A stretch of DNA of 64,000 nucleotides from an uncultured Opitutia bacterium (GCA_903896015.1 CAITWF010000059.1:104440-168439), one strand, 5' to 3'; positions 15,955 to 26,166 are shown, numbered from the stretch's first letter. The notes: generated by a model not told the origin, from the letters alone. Numbers and translations: made by a program.

Positions 15955-18900
15955 GTGCGACGCCGGCCAACACGCCGCGCGGGATCGCCGGCCGGCTGGC
16001 CGCAGCGTTTATTCATTCCCGCCTCACTCCGCTCGCGGTCATCGCCTCCCTGCTGCTGGGCGCATTTGCCGTGCTGCTCCTGCCGCGCGAGGAGGAGCCG
16101 CAGATCAAGGTGCCGATGATCGACGTCATCGTAGCGATGCCGGGGGCCACCGCGCACGAGGTCGAGAACCGCGTCACCCGCCCGATGGAGAAACTTCTGT
16201 GGGAGGTTCCCGGCGTCGAATACGTCTATTCCACGTCGCGCCCGGGCAACGGCCAGACGATCGTGCGGTTCAACGTTGGCTCCGACCTTGAGCAGAGCTT
16301 GGTGCGGCTGAACCAAAAGCTGCAGCAGCACTTCGATCTCATCCCGCCGGGCGCAAGCCAACCCATCGTGAAACCGCGCGGCATCGATGACGTCCCCATC
16401 CTGGCGCTCACGCTGCATAGTCGCACGACTGATCACTTCACGCTCCGCCGCCTGGCCGCGCAACTCGACGACGCGATCAAATCCCTGCCCGAGGTTGCGG
16501 AAACCAATCTCATCGGCGGCACGCGCCGGCAAATTCGGATCGAGCCAATGCCCGCCGCCCTCGCCGCCCACAGCATCACGTTCGAATCGGTTGTCACCGC
16601 CCTCGCCGGCGCCAATGCCCGCGCTCAGGCGGGCGCAGCCGCCAACGCCAACCGCTCCGTGCTGGTTGAAACCGGCCCGTTTTTGCGTGATGCGCGCGAA
16701 GTCGGGGCCGTCGTGGTCGCCGTATCAAATTCCAAACCGGTCTACCTTCGCGATGTCGCCGCGATTCTTGATGGGCCCGAGGAGCCAAACGATTACGTGC
16801 TCTTCGGCCTCGCCGGCACCGGCGGGACCGATGACGAGGCTGCCGTCACGCTCAGCGTGGCAAAGCGCCCCGGCGCCAACGCCGTTACCGTCGTCGAGCG
16901 CGTCCTGCACAACGTTGCCGCCATGCGTGGTGCGCTACTCCCGGCCGATGTGGCGATCACCCTCACGCGCAACTACGGCGCGACCGCCGCGGAAAAATCC
17001 AACGAGCTGCTCCTGCACATGGGCATCGCGGTGTTCGGCGTCACGTTGCTCATCCTCGTATTTCTCGGCTGGCGCGAGTCGCTCGTCGTGTTGCTCGCGA
17101 TCCCCGTGACGCTCGGGCTCACCCTACTGGTCTTCTATCTCTACGGCTACACGCTCAACCGCATCACGCTTTTCGCGCTGATTTTTTCCGTCGGCATCCT
17201 GGTGGACGACGCGATTGTCGTCGTCGAAAACATCGTGCGCCACCTGCGCCTGCCGTCATCGCGCGGCCAGCCGTTGCACGACATCGCCGTCGAGGCGGTC
17301 GAGGAAGTCGGCAATCCCACCATCGTCGCCACGTGGGCCGTGATCGCCGCGGTGCTGCCGATGGCATTCGTCGGCGGACTCATGGGTCCCTACATGCGGC
17401 CCATTCCGATCGGTGCAAGCGCGGCGATGATATTCTCGCTCGCGGTGGCCTTCGTGATCACGCCGTGGGCCGCGTTGCGCGTCCTCGACCGTCGCCCACC
17501 GCCTGCGGCCGGCGCACAACTTGCGGAACTCGACAAGCGCGAGCCCGACACGTTTTTCACGCGCCTCTATCATCGCATTGTGGGGCCGCTCATCGCGCAG
17601 CCGCGCGTCCGTTGGATTTTTCTTGGCGTGGTCGCGCTGCTCACACTCGGAGCGTTTGCGCTCGTGCCCCTCCGGCGCGTGCAGGTGAAGATGCTGCCGT
17701 TCGACAACAAGTCCGAATTCCAGCTGATCCTCAATATGCCGGAGGGCAGCACGCTCGAGCAAACCGCGGCAGTCGCGCACGAGCTCGCCACCGCCATTCG
17801 CACCGAGCCAGAGGTGCGCGACTACCAAATCTACGCAGGCACGGCGGCGCCGTTTAATTTTAACGGGCTCGTCCGTCACTATTTTCAGCGCCGCGGGGCG
17901 AATGTCGCCGACGTGCAGGTGAACCTGCTGCCGAAGGACGAGCGACGCGCGCAAAGCCACGAGATCGCCAGGCGCGTGCGCCCGCGTCTCGCCGCGATCG
18001 CCGCCCAGCACGGCGCGCGGATCGCGGTCGCCGAGGTGCCGCCCGGTCCGCCGGTCTTGGAGACGCTCGTCGCCGAAATCTACGGCCCGACCGAGGAGGC
18101 GCGCCTCGGCCTCGCGACCCGCGTGCGCGACCTGTTCAAATCCACCCCGGGGATCGTCGACATCGACTGGTATGTCGAGGAGGAGCAGCCCACCGTCCAG
18201 TTCGTCGTCGATCGTGCGCAAGCCGCGCTCCACGGCATCAGCACCGAAACCATCGCGCGCACGGTCCAGACCGCGCTCACCGGCCAGCCGATTGGTTTGC
18301 TTCATGCACCCGCCGAACGGGAAGACGTGTCACTCGTCCTCCAATTGCCCCGCACAGCCCGGGCGCGACCCGAGGATCTGCTCGCGATCCACGTCCGCTC
18401 TGATCGCGATCCCGCGGCTCCTTTGGTGCCGCTGCGCGAACTCGTCTCGGTCGAGCACACGAAAGGCGAGCGCAACCTCTACCGCAAAAACCTCCACCCG
18501 GTCATCTACGTGACCGCGGATGTCTCGGGTGCGTTCGAAAGTCCGGTGCCCGCCATTCTTGCGATGAACAGCTCGCTCGCCAAAATCGACGCGCGTGAAT
18601 TTGGCGGCTCTGATGCCAGGCTGCAGGTGTTCAACCTGGATCTACCCGCCACCGACCTCGCGCCCGCGCTGAAGTGGGATGGCGAGTGGCAGGTCACGCT
18701 CGAGGTGTTTCGCGACATGGGCATCGCGTTCGCCGCGGTGTGCATTCTGATCTACATGCTCATGGTTGGGTGGTTTAAGAGCTACGTGACGCCGTTCGTC
18801 ATCATGGCGGTGATTCCGCTCTCGCTCATCGGCATCCTCCCGGCGCACTGGCTGCTGGGCGCGTTTTTCACGGCGACCTCGATGATCGGTTTCATGGCCG

Positions 18901-19199
18901 GCGCGGGCATCGTCGTGCGCAACGCCATCATCTTGGTCGATTTCATCGAACTGCGCCGCGCCCAAGGGCGGCCGCTTGCTGAAGCGGTCATCGAGGCGGG
19001 CGCAGTGCGATTCCGACCGATGCTGCTCACCGCCCTCGCGGTGATCGTTGGCGCGAGCGCCATTCTCGGCGACCCGATCTTCCAGGGTCTAGCACTCTCG
19101 CTTATGGCTGGCGAAGTGGCCTCTTTGCTTGTGTCACGATTCGCGGTGCCGGTGCTATACTTCATGGCGTTCAGCCCCCGACCCCTGATTCGAACATGA
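15951..19199 (+). CDS. RND efflux permease (AcrB/HAE1-like)
   Basis: A 1082-residue inner-membrane proton-driven exporter with the usual internal duplication: TM1 near residue 25, porter domain with [17 protein letters not shown], a cluster of TM helices around 345-520 including the charged [18 protein letters not shown], a second porter half and a final TM block. It lacks the metal-family DFGxxVDGAV signature found in the other pump of this window, so it groups with organic-substrate pumps rather than CzcA. The ATG overlaps the adaptor's stop; the next gene's ATG overlaps its own stop. The substrate is unknown; the haem and rhodanese neighbours point to a sulfur- or redox-related stress. Confidence 0.93.
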   Translation: MSATPANTPRGIAGRLAAAFIHSRLTPLAVIASLLLGAFAVLLLPREEEPQIKVPMIDVIVAMPGATAHEVENRVTRPMEKLLWEVPGVEYVYSTSRPGNGQTIVRFNVGSDLEQSLVRLNQKLQQHFDLIPPGASQPIVKPRGIDDVPILALTLHSRTTDHFTLRRLAAQLDDAIKSLPEVAETNLIGGTRRQIRIEPMPAALAAHSITFESVVTALAGANARAQAGAAANANRSVLVETGPFLRDAREVGAVVVAVSNSKPVYLRDVAAILDGPEEPNDYVLFGLAGTGGTDDEAAVTLSVAKRPGANAVTVVERVLHNVAAMRGALLPADVAITLTRNYGATAAEKSNELLLHMGIAVFGVTLLILVFLGWRESLVVLLAIPVTLGLTLLVFYLYGYTLNRITLFALIFSVGILVDDAIVVVENIVRHLRLPSSRGQPLHDIAVEAVEEVGNPTIVATWAVIAAVLPMAFVGGLMGPYMRPIPIGASAAMIFSLAVAFVITPWAALRVLDRRPPPAAGAQLAELDKREPDTFFTRLYHRIVGPLIAQPRVRWIFLGVVALLTLGAFALVPLRRVQVKMLPFDNKSEFQLILNMPEGSTLEQTAAVAHELATAIRTEPEVRDYQIYAGTAAPFNFNGLVRHYFQRRGANVADVQVNLLPKDERRAQSHEIARRVRPRLAAIAAQHGARIAVAEVPPGPPVLETLVAEIYGPTEEARLGLATRVRDLFKSTPGIVDIDWYVEEEQPTVQFVVDRAQAALHGISTETIARTVQTALTGQPIGLLHAPAEREDVSLVLQLPRTARARPEDLLAIHVRSDRDPAAPLVPLRELVSVEHTKGERNLYRKNLHPVIYVTADVSGAFESPVPAILAMNSSLAKIDAREFGGSDARLQVFNLDLPATDLAPALKWDGEWQVTLEVFRDMGIAFAAVCILIYMLMVGWFKSYVTPFVIMAVIPLSLIGILPAHWLLGAFFTATSMIGFMAGAGIVVRNAIILVDFIELRRAQGRPLAEAVIEAGAVRFRPMLLTALAVIVGASAILGDPIFQGLALSLMAGEVASLLVSRFAVPVLYFMAFSPRPLIRT

Positions 19200-19876
19200 A
19201 AACTCCCCTGTTGCTCGCCTTGTCACTCGCCGCTGCCACGCACTCCCTGGCGCAGTCTTCCTCCGCCGTTGCACCTCCCGCTCAACCCGCGCCGCAAATT
19301 GTTTTTGTTGATCCGGACGGCCCTGAGGCTGCGGAGATCCGCCGCATCGGCGAAAGCGCGATGAACCGCCTTTCGTTCACGATGGTGAGCGAACTCAACA
19401 CGGCCATCGCCAAGGGCGGGCTCGAGGCCGCGGTCGACGTCGCTCATCTGACTCACCTCAAGTGGGTGAACAGCCGCCTTGAGAATTGGCCGCAAATCAC
19501 CGCCGCCAAGCTCACCAGTCTTCGCCTGCGCACGCCGCTCAACTCCCCGGATGCCGCCGACAAACTCGCGCTCGACCGCATCAAAGAGGAACTCAGCTCC
19601 AGTCCGAGTCCATCGTCGGTCCTGGTGCAACGCATCGGCCCTGCCGGCGGAACACCCGAGTGGCGCGTTTATCGCCCAATCGGGGTCGCGCCCGTTTGCA
19701 TTCGTTGTCATGGCAACGCGGAGAACCAATCCGCCACGTTGCACGCGAAACTGATGGAACGCTATCCGGTCGACAACGCGACCGGCTTTGAGGCCGGCCA
19801 ATGGCGCGGCCTCATGCGCGTGACCGTTGATCTCACGCCGCCGCCGTCGGCGAAGCCCGCGATCAAACAGCCCTAG
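19196..19876 (+). CDS. Periplasmic c-type haem protein, Tll0287-like (DUF3365)
   Basis: A 226-residue secreted protein: signal peptide residues 1-19 ([16 protein letters not shown]), a helical middle, then CIRCHG at residues 168-173, a single CxxCH c-haem site preceded by [13 protein letters not shown]. This pattern matches the Tll0287-like/DUF3365 haem sensor-type domain, proposed to sense redox state or gases. It is translationally coupled to the RND permease (ATGA), an unusual partner for such a domain. Pro-rich linkers are present at both ends. Confidence 0.82.
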   Translation: MKTPLLLALSLAAATHSLAQSSSAVAPPAQPAPQIVFVDPDGPEAAEIRRIGESAMNRLSFTMVSELNTAIAKGGLEAAVDVAHLTHLKWVNSRLENWPQITAAKLTSLRLRTPLNSPDAADKLALDRIKEELSSSPSPSSVLVQRIGPAGGTPEWRVYRPIGVAPVCIRCHGNAENQSATLHAKLMERYPVDNATGFEAGQWRGLMRVTVDLTPPPSAKPAIKQP

Positions 19877-19923
19877 CCCGGGAAAACTTTTGTCCGCACC
19901 CCATCCCTGAAAAACCAAGAATC

Positions 19924-20124
19924 ATGAAAGCAAACATTGGCAGCATTGACCGCACCTTCCGCGTTATCGTTGGTCTCGGCATTCTCGGCGCCGGGTACTA
20001 TTTCAAGAGCGCATGGGGTCTAATCGGTTTGGTTCCCCTGGCGACGGCCGTCGTTCGCTTTTGCCCCGCCTATCTCCCGTTCGGCCTCAGCACCTGCGAA
20101 AAGAAGCCCGGTCAGCATTCCTAA
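19924..20124 (+). CDS. YgaP-like (DUF2892) small membrane protein
   Basis: A 66-residue protein beginning MKANIGSIDRTFRVIVG, the exact DUF2892 opening, with two membrane helices (VIVGLGILGAGYYF and WGLIGLVPLATAVVRF) and CPAYLPFGLSTC at the end. The Cys pair is typical of the family. It resembles the first protein of the operon only in domain type. It precedes the rhodanese by 17 bp; in YgaP of E. coli both domains are one protein. Confidence 0.88.
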   Translation: MKANIGSIDRTFRVIVGLGILGAGYYFKSAWGLIGLVPLATAVVRFCPAYLPFGLSTCEKKPGQHS

Positions 20125-20141
20125 ACCCATCGGTGACGACC

Positions 20142-20543
20142 ATGAATCTCCGCTCGCTCCTTCCTTCATTTTTCATCACCGCGTCGATGGCGCTCGCCGC
20201 CGACGTCCCCAAAATCGCGCCGGCCGCGGCCGCCAAGCTCGTGGCCGACGGCAAGGCGGTGCTCGTCGACGTCCGCGAAGCCAACGAGTGGGCCGAGTCC
20301 GGCGTCGCGGCGCCCGCGGTGCTGCTCGCCAAGAGCGATTTTGACGGTGCGCAAAAAGACTGGAAACCGTTCCTCGATAAAAACGCCGGCAAGGAAATCA
20401 TTCTCTACTGCCGCTCCGGCAAACGCGCCGGCACCATCGCCGCGGCGCTCGCGGAAAAAGGCGTTAAGGTCGCCAACGCCGGCGGCCTTAACGACTGGAC
20501 TGCCGCCGGCCTGCCCGTGCGCCCGTTCACCGACAAAAAATAG
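20142..20543 (+). CDS. Periplasmic rhodanese-like sulfurtransferase
   Basis: A 133-residue protein with an N-terminal signal peptide (LLPSFFITASMALA) and a single rhodanese domain: AVLVDVREANEWAESG and the active loop YCRSGKRAG with catalytic C90. It would transfer or bind sulfane sulfur in the periplasm. Being last in the ArsR-controlled operon, it suggests that the stimulus or substrate involves reactive sulfur species. The ATG at 20142 begins the signal peptide; earlier in-frame codons overlap the previous gene. Confidence 0.88.
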   Translation: MNLRSLLPSFFITASMALAADVPKIAPAAAAKLVADGKAVLVDVREANEWAESGVAAPAVLLAKSDFDGAQKDWKPFLDKNAGKEIILYCRSGKRAGTIAAALAEKGVKVANAGGLNDWTAAGLPVRPFTDKK

Positions 20544-20611
20544 CCGTGAACGGCGGCGGGTGGTTGAGGTTTGCCTCCCGCTTGCTCCCCGACACCGTGG
20601 GCGAAATCCTT

Positions 20612-20625
20612 CCGCCAGTTGGCGG
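20612..20625 (+). terminator. Weak hairpin after the rhodanese gene
   Basis: CCGCC, 4-nt loop, GGCGG followed by CGGGTTT. A small stem that may end the RND/haem/rhodanese transcript, but the T-run is poor. Confidence 0.3.
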
Positions 20626-20643
20626 CGGGTTTAACGCTTCTTC

Positions 20644-22116
20644 ATGAAAAACACCGGGTGGTTGGGTTTGATCTTCGTGATCGCGGGCGGCTTGTTCGCC
20701 CAGGCGGACAATCCGCCGGCGCTCTTCGCCCTCCGCGAGGCCGACCTGAAGCGCGACGTCTACGCGCTGGCCGACGTGCACTTCAATGGCCGCCGGGCCG
20801 GCACGCTCGATGAGTTGAAAGCCGCCGCCTGGATCGCCGAACAATACAGGACGATCGGCCTGAAGCCGCTCGGCGACGATGGGACATATCTTCAGTTCTT
20901 CACCCTGTCGCGCAACCAGCTGAGCGAGCGCTCCTCGATCGCAATCAACGACACGCCCCTGACAATCTGGAAGGACGTTGCGGTTGCGCAGCTCGCGCAC
21001 GTCGCCCTCAACGCGCCGATCCTTTACCTCGGCACTGCCGCCAATGTCGATCTGAGCACCGTCGAAGTGGCCGGTCGCGTGGTCGCAATGGAAGCGAACC
21101 CCAAGGAATTTGCCGCCGAGAAGTCGCTGCCGAAACGGCGCTATGCGATGAGCCAGCAGACCAAGTATGGCCTGCCCCTCCTGCGTCGCGGCGCCGCGGC
21201 CATTATCTTCATCAACGACGCAATCGGCGAAGATTTGTGGGACTACACGGTCGAAAACGGCCGTCCCGGCACCTATGCGCTCGAAGGGGAAGCCAACGCC
21301 ACCGTCACGGCCACTGCGCCCATCCTCTGGCTGCGGGCGAGTGCCAAGGCCCTCGTGCAAGATGGCAAGGCAACCCTCAAGGCGAACCTGTTCGTCGACC
21401 ACTTTCCCTACCCTTCCGCCAATATCGTCGGAAAAGTCGCCGGCACCGACCCAAAGCTCGCGACGGAATACGTGCTCTACAGCGGTCACATTGATGCCGA
21501 CGGGGTGCGCAACCCGATCAACGGTGAAACCATTTACCGCGGTGCCGACGACAACGCCACCGCCGACGCGGCGATGCTGGCGTGCGCCCGAGCCCTCGTG
21601 GCCCACCCGGCGAAGCGCTCGGTGCTGTTTTTGATCCACGGCGCCGAGGAGCGCGGGCTCTGGGGCTCACGCCACTTCTCCGCGCATCCAACGGTGCCCA
21701 TCGAAAACATCGTCGCCGTACTCAACGGCGAGATGATCGGCCGCAACGATCCCAAGGTTGCCACGCTGCTCGGCTCGACCGCGCCGCACAAAAACTCCGA
21801 TGCGCTCGTGGCCATGGCGCTCGCCGCGAATCAAGAGGGCCCGGGCTTCACGCTCGACAGCACGTGGGATTCACCAACGCACGTCGAAGGCTGGTATTTC
21901 CGCAGCGATCATCTGCCCTACGCGCGGCTCAACGTTCCCTCGATCATGTTTACGACGGTGCTGCATCCGGATTACCATACGCCGCAGGACAGCGCCGAAA
22001 ACATCGACTATGCGAAGCTGACCCGCATGACGGAGTGGATGTATCGCACCGGCTGGAAAGTGGCCAACGCCCCCGAGCGGCCCGCGACCAATCCGGATTT
22101 CAAGCTCGAGCGGTAA
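20644..22116 (+). CDS. M28 family metallopeptidase (aminopeptidase), secreted
   Basis: A 490-residue protein with a signal peptide (residues 1-20, GLIFVIAGGLFAQA). An insert-type PA-like domain occupies roughly residues 90-250. The zinc-site motifs are YSGHIDADG (H282), RGADDNATA (D302) and FLIHGAEERGLWGS (the E-E pair near 336), with later NGEMIGR and the final His in VLHPDYHTPQD. M28 enzymes remove N-terminal residues or cleave related substrates. It would act in the periplasm. Its 3' end overlaps the convergent prmB gene by 17 bp. Confidence 0.93.
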   Translation: MKNTGWLGLIFVIAGGLFAQADNPPALFALREADLKRDVYALADVHFNGRRAGTLDELKAAAWIAEQYRTIGLKPLGDDGTYLQFFTLSRNQLSERSSIAINDTPLTIWKDVAVAQLAHVALNAPILYLGTAANVDLSTVEVAGRVVAMEANPKEFAAEKSLPKRRYAMSQQTKYGLPLLRRGAAAIIFINDAIGEDLWDYTVENGRPGTYALEGEANATVTATAPILWLRASAKALVQDGKATLKANLFVDHFPYPSANIVGKVAGTDPKLATEYVLYSGHIDADGVRNPINGETIYRGADDNATADAAMLACARALVAHPAKRSVLFLIHGAEERGLWGSRHFSAHPTVPIENIVAVLNGEMIGRNDPKVATLLGSTAPHKNSDALVAMALAANQEGPGFTLDSTWDSPTHVEGWYFRSDHLPYARLNVPSIMFTTVLHPDYHTPQDSAENIDYAKLTRMTEWMYRTGWKVANAPERPATNPDFKLER

Positions 22117-23032
22117 ACGCCCCCCGCAGTCGCGCGGCCTGAAAAAGCACCACGCAGTCCGAGCCGTCCTCCGTGTGGAGCCAGTGCGGCTGCAACGCGG
22201 CGAACTCGCGATCGATCGCGGCACGCAAGCCACCGACTTCGATCACGACGATGCCGTGCGGTTGCAGGCGCGTCGCGGCTTGGCGCAGAAGTTTGCGCAC
22301 AATGACGAGGCCGTCCTTTCCCCCGTCGTGTGCCATCCGCGGCTCAGCAGCGAACTCGGGCGCCTGCGCGTCGACGAGCGCACTCGGCTCATAGGGCGGA
22401 TTGCTGAGAATCACGTCGTAGCTCGTGGCGGGCACGGAGTCGAGGACGTCGCTGGCGAACAGCTTCACGCGCGACTCAAGCTTGTGCTCGCGGAGGTTGA
22501 TCTTCGCCACCTCCAGCGCGGCGGCAGACAAGTCGCACGCATCCACCATCGCGCCCGTGAAATGATGCGCGAGCACGATCGCGAGGCAGCCTGAGCCGGT
22601 GCAGACGTCGACGACACGCTTCACCTTTTTTCCGGCCGGCAACCATGCGCTGAGTTGCTCCGGGATGATTTCCAGAAAGTAACTGCGCGGGATGATTACG
22701 CGCTCGTCGACGTAGAAGCGGTGTTCACCAAGCCACGCCTCGCGCGTGAGATAGGCCGCCGGCACCCGATCGATCACGCGGCGGCGGAACGCGTCTTCCA
22801 GTTTTGCGCGCGCGGTCGCAGAAATTTTTTTCGCCAGCACGCCCGCCTCGCTGTCGAGCGGCAGTTCCAGCGTGCGCAGCAACAAATACAGCGCCTCGTC
22901 GTGCGCGTTGGTGGCGATTTGGCCCAAGGCCACACGCTCCCGCTCGTAGAGTTTTTCCGCGAAACGCAGCCAGTCCCCCACGGTCGTGCACCGCACCGCG
23001 CCCGCCAAGGGATCAAGTTTTCGCGGGCTCAT
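22100..23032 (-). CDS. prmB: Ribosomal protein uL3 glutamine methyltransferase
   Basis: A 310-residue SAM-dependent methyltransferase, the same length as E. coli PrmB. It has VDVCTGSGCLAIVLA (motif I) and SNPPYE with N211, the NPPY motif of glutamine-modifying enzymes, preceded by the PrmB/PrmC-type helical N-terminal domain and VIIPRSYFLE. It methylates a glutamine of ribosomal protein L3; PrmC, which modifies release factors, is the nearest alternative, but IPRSYFLEIIPEQ suits PrmB. The ATG at 23032 lies within the end of the rhomboid-like gene (20 bp overlap), so the two are coupled. Confidence 0.88.
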   Translation of the reverse strand: MSPRKLDPLAGAVRCTTVGDWLRFAEKLYERERVALGQIATNAHDEALYLLLRTLELPLDSEAGVLAKKISATARAKLEDAFRRRVIDRVPAAYLTREAWLGEHRFYVDERVIIPRSYFLEIIPEQLSAWLPAGKKVKRVVDVCTGSGCLAIVLAHHFTGAMVDACDLSAAALEVAKINLREHKLESRVKLFASDVLDSVPATSYDVILSNPPYEPSALVDAQAPEFAAEPRMAHDGGKDGLVIVRKLLRQAATRLQPHGIVVIEVGGLRAAIDREFAALQPHWLHTEDGSDCVVLFQAARLRGAFTARA

Positions 23033-23831
23033 CGGGCGCGACCGTGTGCACGTGATGATGGATATGCTCGGAGCAGTAGCATTCGTCACCCGCGCATTTC
23101 GAGCAGTAGCGGAAATCCATTTCGGGATTCGTCACATCGGTTTTTCCGCACGTCGTGCAGCGGTGGCGCGGTTCGTCCGTCTCGGCGATGGCGCGCGCCT
23201 TGCGCACGACTGCACGCTGTCCGCGCCGCACGCCCCCGAACAGATCACGGGAGAAAAAAATCAGGAAGTTCCCGACTGACGCGAGGATTTGCAGCCGCTC
23301 CGGCCACGCGCCGAGCGCGAACCGCACGCCGAACAGCACCCAGGTGAGCAGCGCCAGCCACTTCACTTTCACCGGCAAAATGAAAAACACGATGAACTCG
23401 AAGTCGGGATTCAGGTAGGCGAAGGCCAGAAACACCGTCGTGCCCAGAAAGACATTTGTCACCACGTAGCCCGGCGTGACGAACGCCGCGCCGACCGTCA
23501 GCGCGTAGCCGAGAAACAGAAACAGGTTGTAGCGAAACGCACCCCAATACCCCTCAAGCGCGCCGCCCATCAGGTAAAACATGTAGAGCGCGAACGCGGT
23601 GAACACCGGCCCAATCGCGCCCGTCGGCGGCGCGAGATAAAAGGGAAACGTCAGCAGCCGCCACCACTCGCCGCCCAGCACGCGCGACGGCACGAGCACG
23701 AAGAGCCGCAGATCGAGCAGGTTGAACATCGCGCCGAGCAGCACGAACACCTGCCCCATCACGATATAGATCGAGAGGTTGGTGATCGCGTAGCGGCCGA
23801 GGGCGCGTTCGAGTTTGTCGAGGAGGGACAT
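23013..23831 (-). CDS. Rhomboid-fold membrane protein lacking catalytic residues, with Cys-rich C-terminal domain
   Basis: A 272-residue protein from the ATG at 23831. Six or so membrane helices (for example NLSIYIVMGQVFVLLG, FALYMFYLMGGAL, FLFLGYALTVGAAF) surround the rhomboid landmark GYWGAFRYNLF. The GxSG active-site segment is not present; the equivalent helix reads FLGTTVFLAFAYLNP, and no His partner is obvious, so it is probably a pseudoprotease (derlin-like). After the membrane part comes a basic linker and a Cys/His-rich tail: RCTTCGKTDVTNPEMDFRYC followed by SKCAGDECYC and HIHHHVH, likely a zinc ribbon. It is in an operon with a TPR protein upstream and prmB downstream. Confidence 0.75.
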   Translation of the reverse strand: MSLLDKLERALGRYAITNLSIYIVMGQVFVLLGAMFNLLDLRLFVLVPSRVLGGEWWRLLTFPFYLAPPTGAIGPVFTAFALYMFYLMGGALEGYWGAFRYNLFLFLGYALTVGAAFVTPGYVVTNVFLGTTVFLAFAYLNPDFEFIVFFILPVKVKWLALLTWVLFGVRFALGAWPERLQILASVGNFLIFFSRDLFGGVRRGQRAVVRKARAIAETDEPRHRCTTCGKTDVTNPEMDFRYCSKCAGDECYCSEHIHHHVHTVAPDEPAKT

Positions 23832-23850
23832 GTCGCAGCAAAAGCTGCGC

Positions 23851-24693
23851 TCACTTCTTCGCGGTTTCCGCGAGTTGCGCAACGAGCTTTTGCTTCTGCC
23901 CCGCCAGCGCCGGCTCGTCGATCGTGTCCAACAGCGCCCGCGCATGGTCGGGCTTGCCCGATTTGATGAGAATATTCGCCGCGTGCAGGCGCATCGTCTG
24001 CCGCTCGACGGGCGTCGGCGCCTTGTCCTCGAGCGCGGCCCACGCCTTCAGCGCCTCGTCCCACTGCGGCGTCTCGAGATCGTAGAACGACTCGGCGTAG
24101 CGATACACAAACTCAAACCGATCCGGCGCGAGCTCGGCGGCGCGCTGAAAGGCATGCAGCATCGCGCGATCGAGCGCGACGCGCGTCCATTCGCCGCTCT
24201 TAATGAAATCGTCGCGGCCCACGCTGAGCAGCGTGCCGAGCTGGTAGTGGTAGAGCGGCTCGGTCGGCTCGAGCTTGATTGCGGCGAGAAAATACGGCGC
24301 GGCCTCCAGCGGCTTGCCCTCTTCGGCGAGATAGTTGCCGATTTGGTTTTTAACGAGCGGGATGTCAGGATCCATCTGGTTGGCTCGGAGCAGCAACGCG
24401 ACCGATTCTTTCTTCATGCCAACTTTGCCGAGCAGGTAGCCGTAGGAGGCATAGGCCGCGGCGAACTTCGGGTTGTCCTGCAGGAGGCGCTCATAGTCGT
24501 GCGACACCGCCTGGAGCTGCGCGCGCAGGCCTTCTTCGTCGATCTTGTCGCCCTGCTTCGCCGCGTCCGCGAGAATCGTCTTCTGCCGCTCGACGATTTG
24601 CTTCAGCGTGCGCTCGGCGAGCGTTTCGCTTTCGGCCGCACGCACCGCCGCGCCGCTCAGCATCACGAACAGGAAAATCAAGACGCGTTTCAT
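23851..24693 (-). CDS. Tetratricopeptide-repeat protein, secreted
   Basis: A 280-residue protein with a signal peptide (LIFLFVMLSGAAVRA) and a series of TPR-type helices, clearest in NPKFAAAYASYGYLLGKVG, VKNQIGNYLAEEGKPLEAAP and YHYQLGTLLSVG. TPR proteins are scaffolds for protein contacts; here presumably periplasmic. The ATG at 24693 is preferred because the long frame upstream has no signal peptide and crosses the porin gene's 3' end. It precedes the rhomboid-like gene by 19 bp on the same strand. Confidence 0.85.
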   Translation of the reverse strand: MKRVLIFLFVMLSGAAVRAAESETLAERTLKQIVERQKTILADAAKQGDKIDEEGLRAQLQAVSHDYERLLQDNPKFAAAYASYGYLLGKVGMKKESVALLLRANQMDPDIPLVKNQIGNYLAEEGKPLEAAPYFLAAIKLEPTEPLYHYQLGTLLSVGRDDFIKSGEWTRVALDRAMLHAFQRAAELAPDRFEFVYRYAESFYDLETPQWDEALKAWAALEDKAPTPVERQTMRLHAANILIKSGKPDHARALLDTIDEPALAGQKQKLVAQLAETAKK

Positions 24694-24757
24694 TGGGCAG
24701 GGTCCGACACGCTCAACCGCCCCCGGTGCCGGCGCAAATCCGAACCGCGCCAAATTT

Positions 24758-26080
24758 TCAATAGGCCACGTGGGCCCGCACCGCGAAGACCGACACGGGG
24801 CCGCGCGCGCGATTGTAAGCCGGGTGGTCAACGAACTGGTAGTCCGCCGCGAGCGCGAGCCACGCCACCGGCTTCCAGTCGTAATAGGTCTCGAAAATCC
24901 CTTCCGGTGCATAGGCCAACCGGCCGTCACCCACGATGAAGCCCACGCCGCCCGCGGCGAGGTAGCGCCGATGATCTCCCGCGAGCCCGTTGGCGAGCAC
25001 GGCCGCGCCAAACGTATCGCCCGCTCGGCCCCAACGTGCGCCTTTCACACTCATGCCGGCCGAGAGCGTGCGGTCGATTTCGGTGAACGCCCACGTTTCG
25101 TTACGACCGTCGTTGAATCCGGCGCGTGCGAACACGCCGATGTCCTTCGCAACTTCCTGCTCCCAATTTAACCCGGCGCCGACCTTCGCGCGGTAGGCGC
25201 GCGTGAGCGTCACATCCGGTGCAGCGAGCCGGCTCGCTGCCGCGTAGCTGCCCATATCTGCGCGGTTCCAATAGACAAACGGCCGCAGCGCGCCCGCGTG
25301 TCCGGCGAATGTGTATCGTTCCTCCCACTCGAAGATCTGCCCGAGCGCCTTGCTCACGTGTTGATCCAACGGACGGCCATTCGCTTCCTTCGGCTCCATG
25401 AACGCGCCATAGCGCAGCGTCCGCGCCACCTGTGTCCACTCGGCCGTGAAACCAGCCGTGTAGCCCTTCGTGTCCGCGGGAAAATCCCACGCGCCGTTGC
25501 TCATGAGCGCCCAGTTCAAAAACTGCGTCCGCGGGTCGTGGCTGTAGGTGTTGGTGTCGAAAACGTCCGCCGCACTCAGCTTGCCCAGCGTAAGCGTGAG
25601 CCGCTCCGCCGGCCGTGCGCCCGCGAGCTGGTTTTGATCGGATTCGATTTTTTCGCTCACGCTTCCGAGCGCAAAGGTCTGCCGCACGAAGAGGCGCGCG
25701 GTGTTGTATTCGGGCGTCTTCGCGCCCGCACGCGTCGCCTCACCATTCGGAAACCCCGCCGCGCCCACGGTGTCGCTCAGTCCGGTGCCCTGTGTAATCT
25801 CTGGGTTGTAATAAAATTCGCCGCCCGTCCAAAGCCGTCGGCCGAGGAAGAACGTGAGCGTGACCGTGTGCTTGTCCTCGCGCGTGGGTTCGAGGCTGCT
25901 CGGCCCCGCGTAAGGCGAGGTGAAGCCACCATGCCACTGCTCGATCGCCGTGCTCTGCGCGTGCAGGCTCCACTCTTCCGGGGCCTCGCCCCGCGCCAAC
26001 CCCGCCCCCTCCCCGAGGAGAGCCAGCCACCAGAGCGAGCGGCCCCATTGATTCATGGACGGGAGCATGCCGGCATTCAT
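24758..26080 (-). CDS. Carbohydrate-selective porin, OprB family
   Basis: A 440-residue outer-membrane protein. After a signal-like N terminus it has SLHAQSTAIEQWHGGFTSPY and then the OprB segment GGEFYYNPEITQGTGLSDTVG, GFPNGEATRAG, TARLFVRQTFALG and FDTNTYSHDPRTQFLNW, followed by alternating beta-strand sequence and a terminal aromatic residue (VRAHVAY). OprB porins admit sugars through the outer membrane. Starts at 26080, 26068 or 26056 are all possible; signal-peptide prediction would decide. Upstream DNA (26081-26130) is AT-rich, unlike the rest of the window, and probably contains its promoter, but no clear boxes were found. Confidence 0.88.
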   Translation of the reverse strand: MNAGMLPSMNQWGRSLWWLALLGEGAGLARGEAPEEWSLHAQSTAIEQWHGGFTSPYAGPSSLEPTREDKHTVTLTFFLGRRLWTGGEFYYNPEITQGTGLSDTVGAAGFPNGEATRAGAKTPEYNTARLFVRQTFALGSVSEKIESDQNQLAGARPAERLTLTLGKLSAADVFDTNTYSHDPRTQFLNWALMSNGAWDFPADTKGYTAGFTAEWTQVARTLRYGAFMEPKEANGRPLDQHVSKALGQIFEWEERYTFAGHAGALRPFVYWNRADMGSYAAASRLAAPDVTLTRAYRAKVGAGLNWEQEVAKDIGVFARAGFNDGRNETWAFTEIDRTLSAGMSVKGARWGRAGDTFGAAVLANGLAGDHRRYLAAGGVGFIVGDGRLAYAPEGIFETYYDWKPVAWLALAADYQFVDHPAYNRARGPVSVFAVRAHVAY

Positions 26081-26166
26081 TTTGAGTAGTCAAATTATTA
26101 ACTTCGTCCAATAAAACTATAATTTCAATCAGGCCCTTTTCTCTCTCACCCATCGCCGAGCGCCGA

